Shown: piece after piece, positions 1 to 13,200 of the stretch
Layout of the letters: every line of letters starts with the position of its first letter
Position numbering within the stretch: position 1 is the first letter of the stretch
Source of the DNA: Manduca sexta
Taxonomy: Eukaryota > Arthropoda > Insecta > Lepidoptera > Sphingidae
Direction of reading: 5' to 3'
Length of the DNA stretch: 64,000 bases
NCBI RefSeq assembly: GCF_014839805.1
Contig: NC_051119.1
Coordinates: forward strand, 6,751,245-6,815,244
The notes under the pieces: generated by a model
Told to the model about the DNA's origin: nothing
What the model saw: the letters and a program-made list of their open reading frames with translations, nothing else
The model's database searches: none
Translations under genes and position numbers: made by a program

Positions 1-399
1 TAAAAAGAAAAAAATAATATCGGTCTAAGAGAGACAATTATTGTTACAGATTCGGCACTATTATTAAATAGGTTACAGCGACAGAGAAACTTCAAAGTGA
101 GAAAATTTGTAATTGTCAAAGACAAAACTCCTACAAAAGATGGCGGCTTTTAGGAATCGAAGCTCAACGCATGAGATTCTATGATTACCATAAACATCTA
201 ATCAATTAGAGAGAATCACAGCAAGGGAAGCTATAGTGATCGCCACTTTCTAGGCATGCTGGATGGACGGTTTCGCAAACTGGGAACAAACACAAACAGC
301 TCAGTAGAGTGATTGAATTAATTGTGACTTAAGTTCATAGTATTGATTTGAAAAATAAATTAACGAATAACGCAATTCGAATATGTTTATAATATTTTA

Positions 400-795
400 C
401 TGTCTCCTTGGCGTAGTTGTAATACGTACGCGGTACAGTACGACTGCCGCTCTGAGGTCTTGTGTTCAAATCCCGGGTCGGACTAAAACAATTATGATTG
501 AGTGTTTCCATTTTAAAAAATTACCCTTTCGCAACTCATAGTCAAGAAGTTGGCAGAGTGATACCCCAGTGCCTCGGAAAGCACGTAAAGCTGTTAGTCT
601 TGCGCCTGATCTCTCTCCGGTCATGGCGGATTACCGTCTCACCGGACTATGAAGAGTACTTCACTAGAGAGTAAAGGAACAGATAGTGCCACTATGTATT
701 GCAGCCACTTGTGCATTGTAATATCTCCCACGTACCTGGCTGAGTTTCTTCGAGATAGGCCGCCATGGTCGAAATTCGACTAGAAGGGATTCATG
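400..795 (+). repeat. tRNA-derived SINE (family with GCGTAGTTGT head)
   Basis: Contains a Pol III B-box-like GTTCAAATCCC at 464-474 about 55 bp after a box-A-like GGCGTAGTTGT. The rest matches the copy at 33405-33695 (GAGAGTAAAGGAACAGA, TGTGTATTGC, ACCTGGCTGA). Confidence 0.75.
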
Positions 796-911
796 GTTTA
801 TCAAATATCAGTCGTCTTCATTATAAGCACATTAGACATCAGGAAAATATGATGATGATCCAATTCATTTCAGTTTACATAATTATTGATACAAATCAAA
901 TCTTTTTAAAT

Positions 912-1018
912 TAAACTATTTTACGAATTTCATCGCGGTTTTAATATTTTACTTTTCTCCCGACGTTTCGAAGAAGATTTAAATGTCTAACATTCGTGTA
1001 AACTTAAGAAATCATTAT
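912..1018 (+). repeat. Dispersed repeat with CCCGACGTTTCGAAG
   Basis: AACTATTTTACGAATTTCAT then CCCGACGTTTCGAAG and ATGTCTAACATTCG. The same blocks recur at 6885-7127, 41752-41870 and, split by a MITE, at 42752-43120. Confidence 0.7.
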
Positions 1019-1344
1019 ACAAATCAAATCTGACAAATTTAATTAGTGTAGAGGGTTTGTAAAGGATACGCAACACAAGTTTTAAACTTAATGCGCATCC
1101 TAACTCAGTTGCATTAACCGATATTATGTAAGTGCTATGATTTGTAAAAAAATTAAAAATAAAATAGATTTATTACTAAAGGTTCTTGAACTTGCGACGT
1201 TATCATTACTCACGGGTCAGAACTTATTCATTGATGATGAAATACGTATCACAAAAACTATAAAGATAATGGAAGTATTTATAAAAGTTCTAATTACCTA
1301 ATTGTTAATTCTAAACAGTTGAAATTATAGAAGTATATGTATGA

Positions 1345-1510
1345 AATTGTTATACTTCTTATCTCACATACTCACACCTTTAATCCCCGAAAAGACGGTA
1401 CAGGCGCAACTGTTCCATCTACTTTCCGCTATATGTATTCCGTCCCAAATAGTGATAGGGGACGAGCCTATCGCTATATCGAGCACAAATTCCAGACTAA
1501 TACTGAGTAG
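1345..1510 (-). repeat. SINE 3' portion, reverse
   Basis: ATTCCGTCCCAAATAGTGAT and GGGGACGAGCCTATCG recur at 55530-55600. In reverse complement they match the body of the SINE at 19383-19660. Confidence 0.65.
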
Positions 1511-1557
1511 AAAAACCCAATAACACTCTGCCTGACGAAGACTAAGAAAGATAGGTT

Positions 1558-1750
1558 TGCTGGCGGTAGGATATATTTTATATGCACCCGGATAGCAACC
1601 ACCATATACAAGGTGTTAAAACTCTCCATAGTAGCTCACGTAAGTGTGTCGCGTTCCGGGATCAGTCTGTGTAAATCTGGTTCACAGGCCGGCATAGTTG
1701 TGTCGACTGTGGAGGGGTAATCATTTCTCGTCATATATATAAAAAATACA
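1558..1750 (+). repeat. SINE-like repeat, GGTAGGATATATTTTAT family
   Basis: The family consensus runs GGTAGGATATATTTTATATC, CCCGGATAGCAACCACC, AAGGTGTTAAAAC, GGCCGGCATAATTGTGTCGA, GAGGGGTAATCATC, and ends in A-runs. At least ten copies in the window. Confidence 0.75.
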
Positions 1751-2090
1751 CTATTAAGCTTCACAGTTGTTTATGCGTCAGTTTTTGCGGAAACATGAAG
1801 CTATATCAAATACAAAATTCTCTGCAAACAGAATAGGTTGTATGCCTATTAGATTCTTTATTAAAAATTAAAAGATTAGTTTGATAGTATACGGAAAATA
1901 CGAAAGTTATCCGAGCTCTTTTCCTTGTTCGTTCTTTTGTAATAAGTTTTGTTTGATTAAACTAAAGACTAAATTATCCTCAATAATGATGATATTAAAA
2001 TACTTAATAATAATTCCTTTAGACTCTATCAAATTTGCTACCTTGCGAATACAATTTAAAATATCACTAGCATATATTGGATATCAAATT

Positions 2091-2196
2091 AAACAGCTCT
2101 TTTCTAATAGGTTGCATAGCTTTACTCCAACTTATCACTTGGATATTGAATATCTAGTTTAACAGCTTTTTTCAAATAGGGTTGCATAGCTTTACT
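2091..2196 (+). repeat. 70-bp tandem duplication
   Basis: AACAGCTCTTTTCTAATAGG and GTTGCATAGCTTTACT recur about 70 bp later, with small changes. Confidence 0.7.
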
Positions 2197-4022
2197 ATAA
2201 CTAGATATAAAATTGAGAGCCAGGGAGCCCAGATAGTTTTTTGCGATTTAAGCCATTTATATTTATTTCATTTAAATAAGGTTCTCCAACATTACACGCA
2301 TATTTTTAATATAAATTATTAAAATAACATTCTGATGTGTGTACCAATTAAAGAAGAACACAGCACTCACAAATTAAGCCAATGTTCATATTTTACGGTT
2401 AAGAATAAAGAAAAACAAATTAAAAGCAAATCTGTCTTTTTTAACAAAAGTATAATATACAATGAAAAGCCTATTCATAAATTTAGATTATTAAATGAAG
2501 ATACATTCAATAATTGGCAACTCGATATTTGTAACAATAAAATATTATTTGTGGTAGTTTATAGGTAAATAATTATTACACAATATTTTAATGTAGAATT
2601 AAAATGTAAATATTTTATTTTCGCAATATATTTTTTTATTCAGATACATGTTACAATTCAATATAGATTAAATCAATTCACTCAGGATGGGCATTGAGCG
2701 TTAAGTTTGAACTTGTGTCGCATACAAAAAAAATTACAAATATTTAGATTTTAGTTCGAAGTTTACTACATTTTTTTATGGTGATGCTCAAACAATTATG
2801 TCGCAAAGTGCCTCTGCCACCATTCTCCTCTACTACTCACGGGATTTAGACCTTTCTCCACCACGAAGGCCTAAATCAGCCTGGCATGGAACTGATCGAG
2901 ATGAAGTACTCTTTCTTCATCACTCAAATCTTTAGACATAGAGTAATTACTGGGGCTTAAGCTTATGAATGTCTCAGGGTGACCAGTGGAATGCCAGACA
3001 ATTTATAATTGAAAATTCTGTATGGTGTTACTGCTGTTTATAGCCGTATCGTTTACGATCCGGCCAGCCGTATACTCTCAACATTAAACTGCAATAAAAC
3101 ATAACTAAATAACTCCATCGTGCCTAGAAAATATCTTGATCACACTCCGATTACCTATAATAAAGATTGAGTACGATATTCCATATCCACGATCTTTCCT
3201 ATCATTTATTTTAATTAACCTCTTCAATATTAATGAACATTGACATTTGATTAATAGCAAACTTCTCTAATCTTAGCTGGAAATGAGTTGATGCTTGTAT
3301 ACCAACGTTAAATGATACTAATGTGACAATTAGAGGGCTCTTAATAATTGTTTGTTTTGAATTATACTAGTATTTTTTTCCTAAAACCATTAATGATTTA
3401 ACCTCATTAATGTTTCTAAATATCGATTAAATTGTATTGTAGACAAACAACTGTTTTTGATATTATTTTTAGAATCATCATTTTTTTTATCTTTATTTTT
3501 CAAAGCCATGTTTATAAACCTCTTAGAGATTCTACGAAAAATCAGCCCTAATTGCGTTTTTGTTCTCATGTTCTAAGAGTTAATAGACTGTACCATATAT
3601 ATTTTAAGGTATACCAGCTTATCAATCCCACTGCTGGGAACGGACTGCCTCTACTACCTTAAGTTTATGCTAAAGTATGATGTCAAGTGCGAGTTGATAG
3701 ATTCACATATCTACTATCGAAATTATCTATGTATATTTGTAAGGTAAGTATGTAAATTTTCTCATGGAGTTTTCATCGGTAACAAGAGATAATTGACAAA
3801 GACTTCCATATCCATAATCCACATTTCAATTACAACTCGTTTCACAAATTACCATTCGCCTCCCCCAGTCCAACTCGTTACAAAAACCCAGGCACACGCC
3901 AATCAACCATAATATGAAATAGGAGACCAATGTGATTCGCTGACTGCGCGCTCAACGTGCCTCTAACGACGTTTGCTCTTCAATAATCACCAACAATTTA
4001 ATGAGAGCTTAGTAACGTTCCA

Positions 4023-4160
4023 TCGATAACGTAGTCGATAATTTTGTCGATAATATTGTTTACTCTGACCCCAACGCGACCCTGTCGATAAAACATCTCG
4101 GAATTGGTCTCATTCTACGTTTGGTGTGCGAAACGGCACGATGCTCCGAGTGGTATAAAA
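4023..4160 (+). promoter_or_regulatory. Putative promoter and 5' UTR of the LLTP gene
   Basis: Four CGATAA sites (HGATAR, GATA-factor type) start at 4024, 4036, 4048 and 4086. A forkhead-type TGTTTAC lies at 4057-4063. TCATTC at 4110-4115 matches the insect initiator TCA[G/T]T[C/T] with A+1 at 4112, and CGATG at +28 resembles a DPE with one mismatch. Fat-body genes are commonly driven by GATA factors; that this gene is so driven is inference. The predicted leader is about 49 nt and includes a five-codon upstream ORF. Confidence 0.4.
4141..4158 (+). promoter_or_regulatory. Upstream ORF of five codons
   Basis: ATG at 4141 reads M-L-R-V-V-stop and terminates two bases before the main ATG at 4161. 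If the leader starts near 4112, ribosomes would meet this ORF first. The main ATG has AAAA just before it, a good insect start context. Confidence 0.35.
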
Positions 4161-4215
4161 ATGTATTTGTGTGTGTTAATATTGTGTGTGTGTGTCGGTG
4201 CGGTTCGCGCTTCAA
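4161..4215 (+). CDS. Apoltp: Exon 1: start codon and signal peptide
   Basis: Residues 1-18. The hydrophobic leader MYLCVLILCVCVGAVRA followed by Ser-Ser fits a secretory signal, with V at -3 and A at -1 giving a plausible cut after A17. The donor is CAA|GTATGT and the frame (one leftover base) fits exon 2. Intron 1 is 5.7 kb, a common arrangement for a signal-peptide exon. Confidence 0.8.
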
Positions 4216-7200
4216 GTATGTATTTCTTTATATGCTGTTAGGTATAAGGTTACATCTTTAAGTGTGAAAATCATTGCAATACAAAATACCACGTTTATAG
4301 TGTGGTTATTTTTGTTTGTTATATGTGGGAATTTGCATTCGAATACCTCGTGCTATTGTTTTTACGTTTATACTTACCTCGTGCTATCCATGTTAAGGCA
4401 AGTTAGTAGGATTTTTACTGAATTTCTAAAAGCAGCTTAAATTTAATTTAACACGTTTTTCATATTACACTCGCACATTACAAAACTTACGTATAGGTAC
4501 TAGGGTATATTTTTGTGATTTTATTAACAGTTAATGATCTAGATTTGTATTAACTTTAGTACATTTTAAAGCGTATTTAAATTTAATTCAGTTGTCAATT
4601 TAATAATATCTTATGGGGCAGGTATTATTCTAAATGCGTGTTATATCCAACAATATATTTAAAACTTATAATGCAGGAAAAACTGCCACCGATTACTAAA
4701 AAATAACACGTGACGAATACACAAAACTGTACATACGCATATTTTCATCAACGTTTACTCTCATTATAATGCGCTTCTTGAAGTAACATTCAAAATAGCT
4801 TATTGGAAAAGAAAAAGTTTCGCAACTGTTAAAAAAACGCTAAAATTGAAATTGGCATTTATCGATCCCTCCATTGTCAAATGAGATGACGAGGATTTAA
4901 TATGCTTCCTCTGTGTTGTTCCTGGTTTGATTCCGGCCGGAAACATTTGTTTAGTGTCTCGGCTCGTGACGTATCAGGCGCATAACTCATGTTTGGACAT
5001 GGGAGAACGTCCTAACATTGTTTTAATTTATTGCGTAACCGAGATTATGAATTTTGGATCTGATATTTATAAGGTGATTTTTTTTGAGTAATTATTGATC
5101 AAACTATACTATTTTATTACTACTGTTTTGATATATTCTCACGTATTTTTATTTCGAGTCCAAAAAATTAATACCAACTTAAACACTAAACTGTTTAGAA
5201 TTTATTTCGTGCAAATTCTTTTAACGAATCGTCTAGTGTATTAATAACTAAACAATAACTTTTCCGATGCAGTATTTAAACCTCCCATTCGTCTCACAAC
5301 CGGCACTTTAAAGGCTATTAATATTAACCTACAGTCGGACATTGGCTATTACCTGCTTTTTCCCGGAATTCCAAGGTTTAGAGGACATATCAATCATAAT
5401 AGGAATTACAGTATAATCCGTTTATTATGACTCTGCCTATATTGACCAACCTCTTATTATGACGTAATTACACTACGAAGTTTGGTTTTCATATAAGATT
5501 CTTTATAAAAAAGTCGGATATAATGACTTCCCTTACAGTGACATGTCGCTTATTGTGACCCCTTTTAATAAATTATGTCCGGTTATAATGACCGACATGA
5601 TTCTTTACGCCTTCGGTAATGTTCGTTGATGCCCGACGACGTTCGGCACGTGGCTCGTTTTTATTTTGAATCTCAGTGATGGGGAAGAAGAAGTCGAGGA
5701 AGAACCATTACCTACCGCAGAAGAGGCATTAAAAGCTGCACAATTATTATCCTGATTTGTTCATAGCAATATTGAAAACGATAATTTGACCATAGCGATG
5801 TCTTCTATACATAATAGTATTAGAGACTGTTTTTACAATAAAATAAAAAAACAAAAGCAGACAAAATTACAGATTACTTACATTAAAAATACAACTTTTA
5901 TGTACATACATACATACATACATTTTATAAGTTACTATGTTTCTCTATTAAAGTACTTAAATACATGCATACCATTTACATAAAAATGTTTTTTTTTCAC
6001 AAAACGCTTTGTATGACGTCCGCTTATTATGACGTGTTTGTCAATTCCTTTCGATGTCATTATAAACGGATTCGACTGTATATTGGTTCCTTTGGCGAAG
6101 CGTGAAGAAACAATTACGTATGCCAGCATTACTGTATCGACTAGGTCGGTGTTAGTCCAATTTTTTTTAGACTTATCAGAGCCTCAGACAATGTCCCTTT
6201 CTACAATCATTAACAATAATAGAAATTTAAAAATATATCAGAATATACTTGCGACAACTTGGTCAAAGCGAATAGATAAGAAAATAAACTATCTGGTGGT
6301 AGGACATGTTTTATATCCGCCCGGATAGCAACCACCGTACACAAGGTGTCAAAACACGTCATAGCGGTCCACGTAACTGTGTCGCGTTCCAGTATCAGCC
6401 TGTGTACCTATATACGATTCCAACAGGCCGGCATAATTGTGTCGACTGTCGAGAGGTAATCATCTATCGTCAGTCGACAATCTATTAGACCCCACTATAC
6501 TTACCATCTGGTGCAGTGGAATCAATTTGCTGTGCTTGTATAAAAAAAATAAAAACTAAAAAAAGTATAAAAACTAGAAAAAGAATAAAAACTTGTCTAG
6601 GGCTAGCTATGTAATTTTTTCATGCCAAATACAATATGAATCATAAATTGCACAGGCAATATTGTTTACACTAATTATGTTAAGATGAGGATTGGAATTC
6701 GATCTGAGTCCTACATCCGGCCGACCTTAGCGGCTGTGGTCAGCATTATCAGTTCTGTGACGTAATCAGCACAAGAAAAGATCATGTGCGTATAATAGGA
6801 CTTTTACGAGTGAAACGAAGGGACTTGGGCTTTAAAATATAAATGGAGGCACTTGTGGAATATTGTTTATCTTCTTAGTTAATAATTATGTCAATAAAGT
6901 TGAAATAAAAATATGTTGCGGATTTTATCACGCCTTTTATATTATAATTTTCCCGACGTTTCCAAGACTGCAGCCTTCGTTATCACGGGGCGAACTAGAC
7001 TCAGTCTTCGGAACAAAAAGACTGCGAAAGGTCGAGAGAAATTTATAATATAAAACACGCGATGAAATTCGCAAAATAGTTTTATTTCAATGTCTAACAT
7101 TCGCGTAAACATAAGAAATCATTAGGACAAGTTTAAAATATATGACAATAAATCCAAATAAACTAAAGATATTGCTAAGTATTGTCTCATTATATTCATG

Positions 7201-10200
7201 ACTCGGTCGACCTGTATGCCATCAAATCTATTCGATTGGCTAAATGTAACAAACATCCAAATATTAGTAAACACGAAGTTTTTTTACAGATCTTTTTAGT
7301 TTTAGTTTAGATTAGAAGTCAACGCCGAAGCCTCTCTAGGAATTTAGATAAACTTTTGACAAAGATATATTTTTTGTTGTTGTATTTCTGTGAATAACGA
7401 GACGAGCTTGCCAATCACCTCGTAAGCGATACAACCACCTATAAACAGTAGAAACAACATCCAACACCTTGAATTACAAAGTATTGTTCGGTATTCCACT
7501 GCGCTCGCCATCCCGACACATGAGATTTTAAGTCTTATTATGTCCAATAGTTACACTGGCTACAATTCATTACACAAGATACACCACGTTCTGGATAAAT
7601 ATACAGATTATACAATGTGATTTTTATTTCGAAATATTCTTTAAAAGCATGCGGAGCCGCGAGCAGCGTCTAGTGTGTAATATTAGTAGGATATACATCA
7701 TTTTTACAAGTAATCGTAATTTTATCGTACACAAAGTAGGTATTGGTGCAATGCAATTCCGGGAACTGATAGGGTTAAGGGCATAGTCCAGTTGCAACGG
7801 GATTGTTTACAATTACGATATTGTCAATCACAACTGCGATAACAAACATGTTTACGAAATTATTTACATTTTCATTCAAGCCTTCATTCTCACATTTAAC
7901 TAGGATAGTAGGAATCTCTAATTCGAGGTTCATTATTTTTTTAGTTGTCTATTTATTTAAACACAATATTGTTAACATTATATAGTAATCTGTAAGGACC
8001 TGTTTCACAAGTATAAGGAAAACTTTATTTGACACTTAGTAAACAGTTACCTACTCATTTTATTGCCATTTATTTGGGATCATAGATTGGAGTACGACTT
8101 TTGTATTTGTTTAACTTATACATTTATGTGACGAGTACCATTTCTCCTAGTTGTGAAAAACCCTAAATCAACTAATCTTAAATGTTAGGTAGCTCTAACT
8201 TATTCCCGAGTGCTTTGTAACGTTTAATTATATACAACTTAAGCAGGAGGTACGTGGAGTAAAGAAGGGTATAATGTCTTTTAATTAACCAACTTCAAAA
8301 AAGGAGAATGTTTAAAACATGACGCGTATTTTTTTTATTGTTTGTTACTTCAGAACTGTTATTCATTAACCGATATGGAAGATTCCCTTTTCTATCTGAA
8401 ATAATATAGCCCAAAATTGATAACTGTTATATTGTTTTTTTTGTATTTAGTGGCTTTTGAAGGCGATAAATTATTTGTTAAAAAGGGTTTATTTTACTTC
8501 TTCATCTATATTGGCTTTACAAGCACATACTTTTCTAAACACGTTCAAATAACGCTGTGTCGTTTGACAATAGTCACTTCTCGTATTCATTCACACAGTA
8601 GTAAAAAATGCAATTACGCGGCACGATGACGCCATGACGTGTGCGAAGGGGTTGGATAGTTTATCGTGAACATTGCACTAGCCCCAGTTTCCACTAGTTA
8701 GTTGACACACAAGTACAAGTTATAAAATTGTACTTATCTATTATGGAAATAAAAAAACGCGGTATTGTGCCATATTATTTTATTGCATAGAGTAAAAAAT
8801 TGACGACAGACAAAAAAAGAGAGGGGAATAGACAGAAACACAGATAATTAATATTCGACATATGTGTTTGAGTACATTTAGTAACAATATTACTACAAAA
8901 CAATTGCTATATGAATCTCTATTCATATTCGCGTCTTTACGAATATGATGATTCACACGAACAATTATCATTTCCATATAAAATTATACGTGCCAAGCAA
9001 ACAATAGTTATCAAAGCGCAAATATCGAACGTTAGTTGTTTACTAACTATATGGGGCGACGTTGTGGAACGAATCGCTCCAGCAACCCTGACCTGAGATG
9101 AGGGTTAGTTAATCTATTGCCGTGCTGCTGATTTATATTCTTCAGATTCAAATTGAATATGGAACTTCGAAAAGAGCACATGGCTGAAAATTTAAAAGGT
9201 TTAGGAAATAGAAAAAAGAATATTTTCTAAAATAGCGTAAAAAAATATATTTTTGGGTTACAATTTGAGTTCAATTAGTAATAAAAAATTACAGAAGTTT
9301 TGTTATTATTTGTTATTACGTATACATTTCTAGATATGTTATATTTATGAGATTTTCCCTTTTCCAAATTGCATACTCAATTATAATTTTAAGTTGGTGT
9401 TGCTCACTTCCACTTGAAAATTCTTAACCGCTTTTCCTACAAAAGTTCCTTAATTACTTTTGCTGGTGGTAGGATATATTTTATATCCACTCCGATAGCG
9501 GCTATACACAAGGTGTTAAAACCCGCCATAGTGGCTCACGTAAGTGTCCCGTATGTCACGTTCCGGGATCAGCCTGTGTATATTGGGTTCTATCAGGTCA
9601 GCATAATTGTGTCGACTGAAGAGAGGTAATCATATCTCGTCAGTCGACATTCTATTGGACCCCATTTACGATCAGGGACAGATCACTTTGTCATGTCCAT
9701 ATATAAAAAAAAATACTGTACCGATTCTTAGCGCCTTACGAAGTCAGCACCATCTGCTTAAAATATAAGATTAAAGATACGGTATTGCCCACGGGAGTGA
9801 AATATCGAGATAATACTGTTATGATAGTACTATTTATGAATATAATAATATTCTATGTACAAATAATTTAGATTTGAAGAATTTGGGGCGCTTTAATACT
9901 GTGTATCCAACCTCACCCTATATATTGTTATAGTAACATGTGTGTTTGCTTTCAGATTCGCTAAAAGACCCATACATTTGTGGACCACCGACATGTTCGC
10001 GTAAGTTTACTGTTTATTTATTTATTGCACTTCACACAAAACATGTAAAGGCGGACTTAAAGCCAGAGGCATTCTCTACCAGTCAACCTGAGGTGGCCTG
10101 TTATTATCGGCTTTTTTACTGCGGGTAAAATGGCTTCTTCGCCCCCCACCACTTGGGGACGAGTGGAACGGATATGTTGGTTCCTCCAGTCTTACAGCCC

Positions 10201-13200
10201 AATGTAGACACACGGGTAAAACAGTGGCGAAGCGTCCATACAACCCGGTTCCTACCGGCTTACCTTTTAGGTTTATTTACGTTTGTCTTAGATTTTATTT
10301 TCCGTTAAATTTTTTGTAAATATGTTAATTAAGTTTTTTATTTTTGCACCGGGTTACCTTTTGAAAAATGTAACACTTTGCCACTGGTGTACTAAGGATG
10401 TGTATGTGTGTCTACCATCCAAAGGAGCACTGATTCGAGTCTCTAACACTATTTAATTCAGTATGAACGCCGACATATCGACCAAAACCCGCCTTGTTGA
10501 CCGCATACTAGACGGTCCCAGGGTATCCTGTTGCACTAAGATAGCTGCATGGGAATTGTTATCGGAGCTTGGATATGATAGTATTGTTATCTTACACTGA
10601 AGTTAGACAAAACTAAGTTCTTGTATCATGCTCTGCCCTACCAAATTTAAAGTCTCCTAGTTTTTAAAAAAAAGCAACTTATCTTCTTGGGAGAAATTTT
10701 GCTTAGGTGTGCAATGTTATATTATATATTTTATAATGTAAGTTTTAATATTATTTTTCTTCCGTTTCAGCGTCGCACAAGTTTAAATATTCTACAGATA
10801 TAATCTACCACTATGAGTACAAAGTCAACGTTGAGACGTATTTTGCTGGCTCCAGCAATAATCGCTCTACAATGGATGTTAGGACTGAAGTGAGTATTTT
10901 TACTTGACATATAAAAGAGGGCAACGTCCTTACATATTATAAAACTCTCCTTCACACGTCTGTCTGAATTCGATAAATTTAAAAACTACTGAACAAATTC
11001 CCATACGGTTTTCACAAATGGACCGAGTGATCCCAGAGAAAATTTTATTTGTATAATTTCATTAATGTTTTGTGCAACAGTATAAAAATATAAGCATATA
11101 TACTCTCCCACCCGTACGAAGCCGGAGCAGGTTGCTAAATTCATACAAAAATCGACTGATTGTAACAAAATCGCATTATCAACATCGCACCTTAACAATC
11201 GACAATTACTAAGATAACGTGTTATTTTAACCTTATACGAATAAGTTTTCACCAATACGATGGACCCTAGAATTAAACGTTAGAAGTAAAGCATAAAACA
11301 AATAAAAAATTGTATATTACTTCTTACAATGTAAAAATTATTAAATTTAAATATAATCGCCCACTTTCTTTCTTAGTACTTATTACAATAAGGACAATAT
11401 TTCTGAGCCCTGCAATATCTTGTTATCAGTAATTTTATTAGGCTATATTCCAGTAACTAAGTTTGTTTTCATTACAGTAACTAAGTAGGCTTCCGTATAA
11501 CATAAATTATATTATTTTATTAGGAACCCTCATTAACAATAGTAAGAATGTCCCTATATTGAAATAAGAGACTATTTTCTTTTTATAATTCGACTAGTTC
11601 GTGCAGATATGTTCGAACTACCAAAGCGAAGGGATTAAAAATAATTTCTGTGAAGCGCAATAATTTTTGGAAACTATCCTCTTAATCCTCCAAGTTGTGC
11701 ATAAAACCTACAAAAGCCGATCTAATAAGGTCAGGTGGGGCAAGTGCGCCGACGGGGTAAGTGCACCTACCCTAAAAAAATCGAGAACTATTGATGTTAT
11801 ACAATTACCGCAATCTTATATCTATGCTACTAACTGAAATACAGTTCCACTAAAAAACATAAATGGCTCTGTTCATTTTAATACGATTTATTCGCCATTT
11901 TATTTTAAGTGTCATTTAGACCTGTAAACAGAGATGACCCCGTGAAAGATAACATCAAATATTTTAAGATATTCAACATATTTCTGTAAACCAGTAAGGT
12001 GAGTACATAGTTTAAACCTTTTATTTTAACTTCCTGCCTGAATTTTATTTATATATACTAAAATAAAGGATTTTTTAGCAATGCGAAAAAACGTACCTCA
12101 AAATTGTCGAGTAGGGCAAGTGCGCCACAGTTACTAGTCGTATGGCGCACTTGCCCCTGAACCATATATTACCAACCTTTTTTGAAAATGTGTTTTACTA
12201 ATATGAATTATTATTATTAAAATGTTATATTGTATTTTGTTTTGAGCCGACTTAAATAATGGGGCGAATTAGTTAATTTGTTTTTACAAAAGAAAAAATG
12301 AAATACTTTGGTCTAGAGCAACTTTACGTGACGAGGTTGCAACTGTTCGATCAGGCACGTTATCTGGGTATAATGCAGCTAATAAATAATAATAGCGGCG
12401 ATAGCCTAGATGGGTGTGGAACGGACTGCCGAGACGAATGTCCGCAGGTTCAAATCCCAAGGGCACACACCTCTGACTTTTCTAAAAAATCATGTGTGTA
12501 TTCTTTGTGAATTTATCGTTCGCTTTAACGGTGAAGGAAAACATCGTGAGGAAACCTGCACATCTGAGAAGTTCTCTATAGGAATTTCGAAGGTGTGTGA
12601 AGTCTACCAATCCGCACTGGGCCAGCGTGGTGGACTAAGGCCTAATCCCTCTCAGTAGTAGAGGAGGCCCGTGCTCAGCAGTGGGCAAGTATATAATACA
12701 GGGCTGATATTATTATTATTTATTATTAATGCAGCTAAAACATATTAAATGTCATAAGGCCAAATACTAAGTAATTGAGTTATAAGGCATTCAAAATTGT
12801 TAATTCCTACATTTTTGTATGTTTTTTTTAGTTTTTAGAAATGAAATGGTTTTTATATTAGGACTACCATTTTTTTATTCCAACATATCCGCACACAAAA
12901 CTCTAATATTAATACCTAAATATAGCAAAAAAAAAATCTTAAATGTTTTGAAGCCCTGATTTACAAATATATGGCGCACTTACCCCGAATTTGATTTGAC
13001 AGCCATAGTTTGTTATAATATTAAGTGATTAAAAATTATCCAAGAGCAATGCGAGTAAAACTTATTTCTCTATAGACTAAAATGAGTGTTTTCTTTATAA
13101 TGATCCATATTGGCATTTATTTTTACACAGGCGCACTTACCCCATTTCCAGAGGCAAGTGCGCCTACTACCATTTTTTTTTACTTTTAGCAAAATATTAT

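Larger units (their letters stand above)
1..4020. other. Upstream region without a supported gene
   Basis: About 4 kb of AT-rich DNA before the promoter. It holds SINE and SINE-like fragments (listed separately near 400-795, 912-1018, 1345-1510 and 1558-1750), a 70-bp tandem duplication at 2091-2196 and a short dispersed sequence at 2330-2380. The short open frames (for example 1341-1523, 1881-2162 and 2335-2568) have no recognisable domains and overlap repeats. I see no neighbouring gene. Confidence 0.6.

Noticed and set aside
4154..4160. TATAAAA directly before the start ATG as a TATA box
   Set aside because: A TATA box here would place the transcription start about 25-30 bp downstream, past the ATG. 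It is better seen as leader sequence with a good start context.
12447..12457. Possible tRNA genes at B-box matches (464, 12447, 25060, 38115)
   Set aside because: No cloverleaf can be folded and each is followed by a SINE body and simple-repeat tail, so they are SINE promoters.
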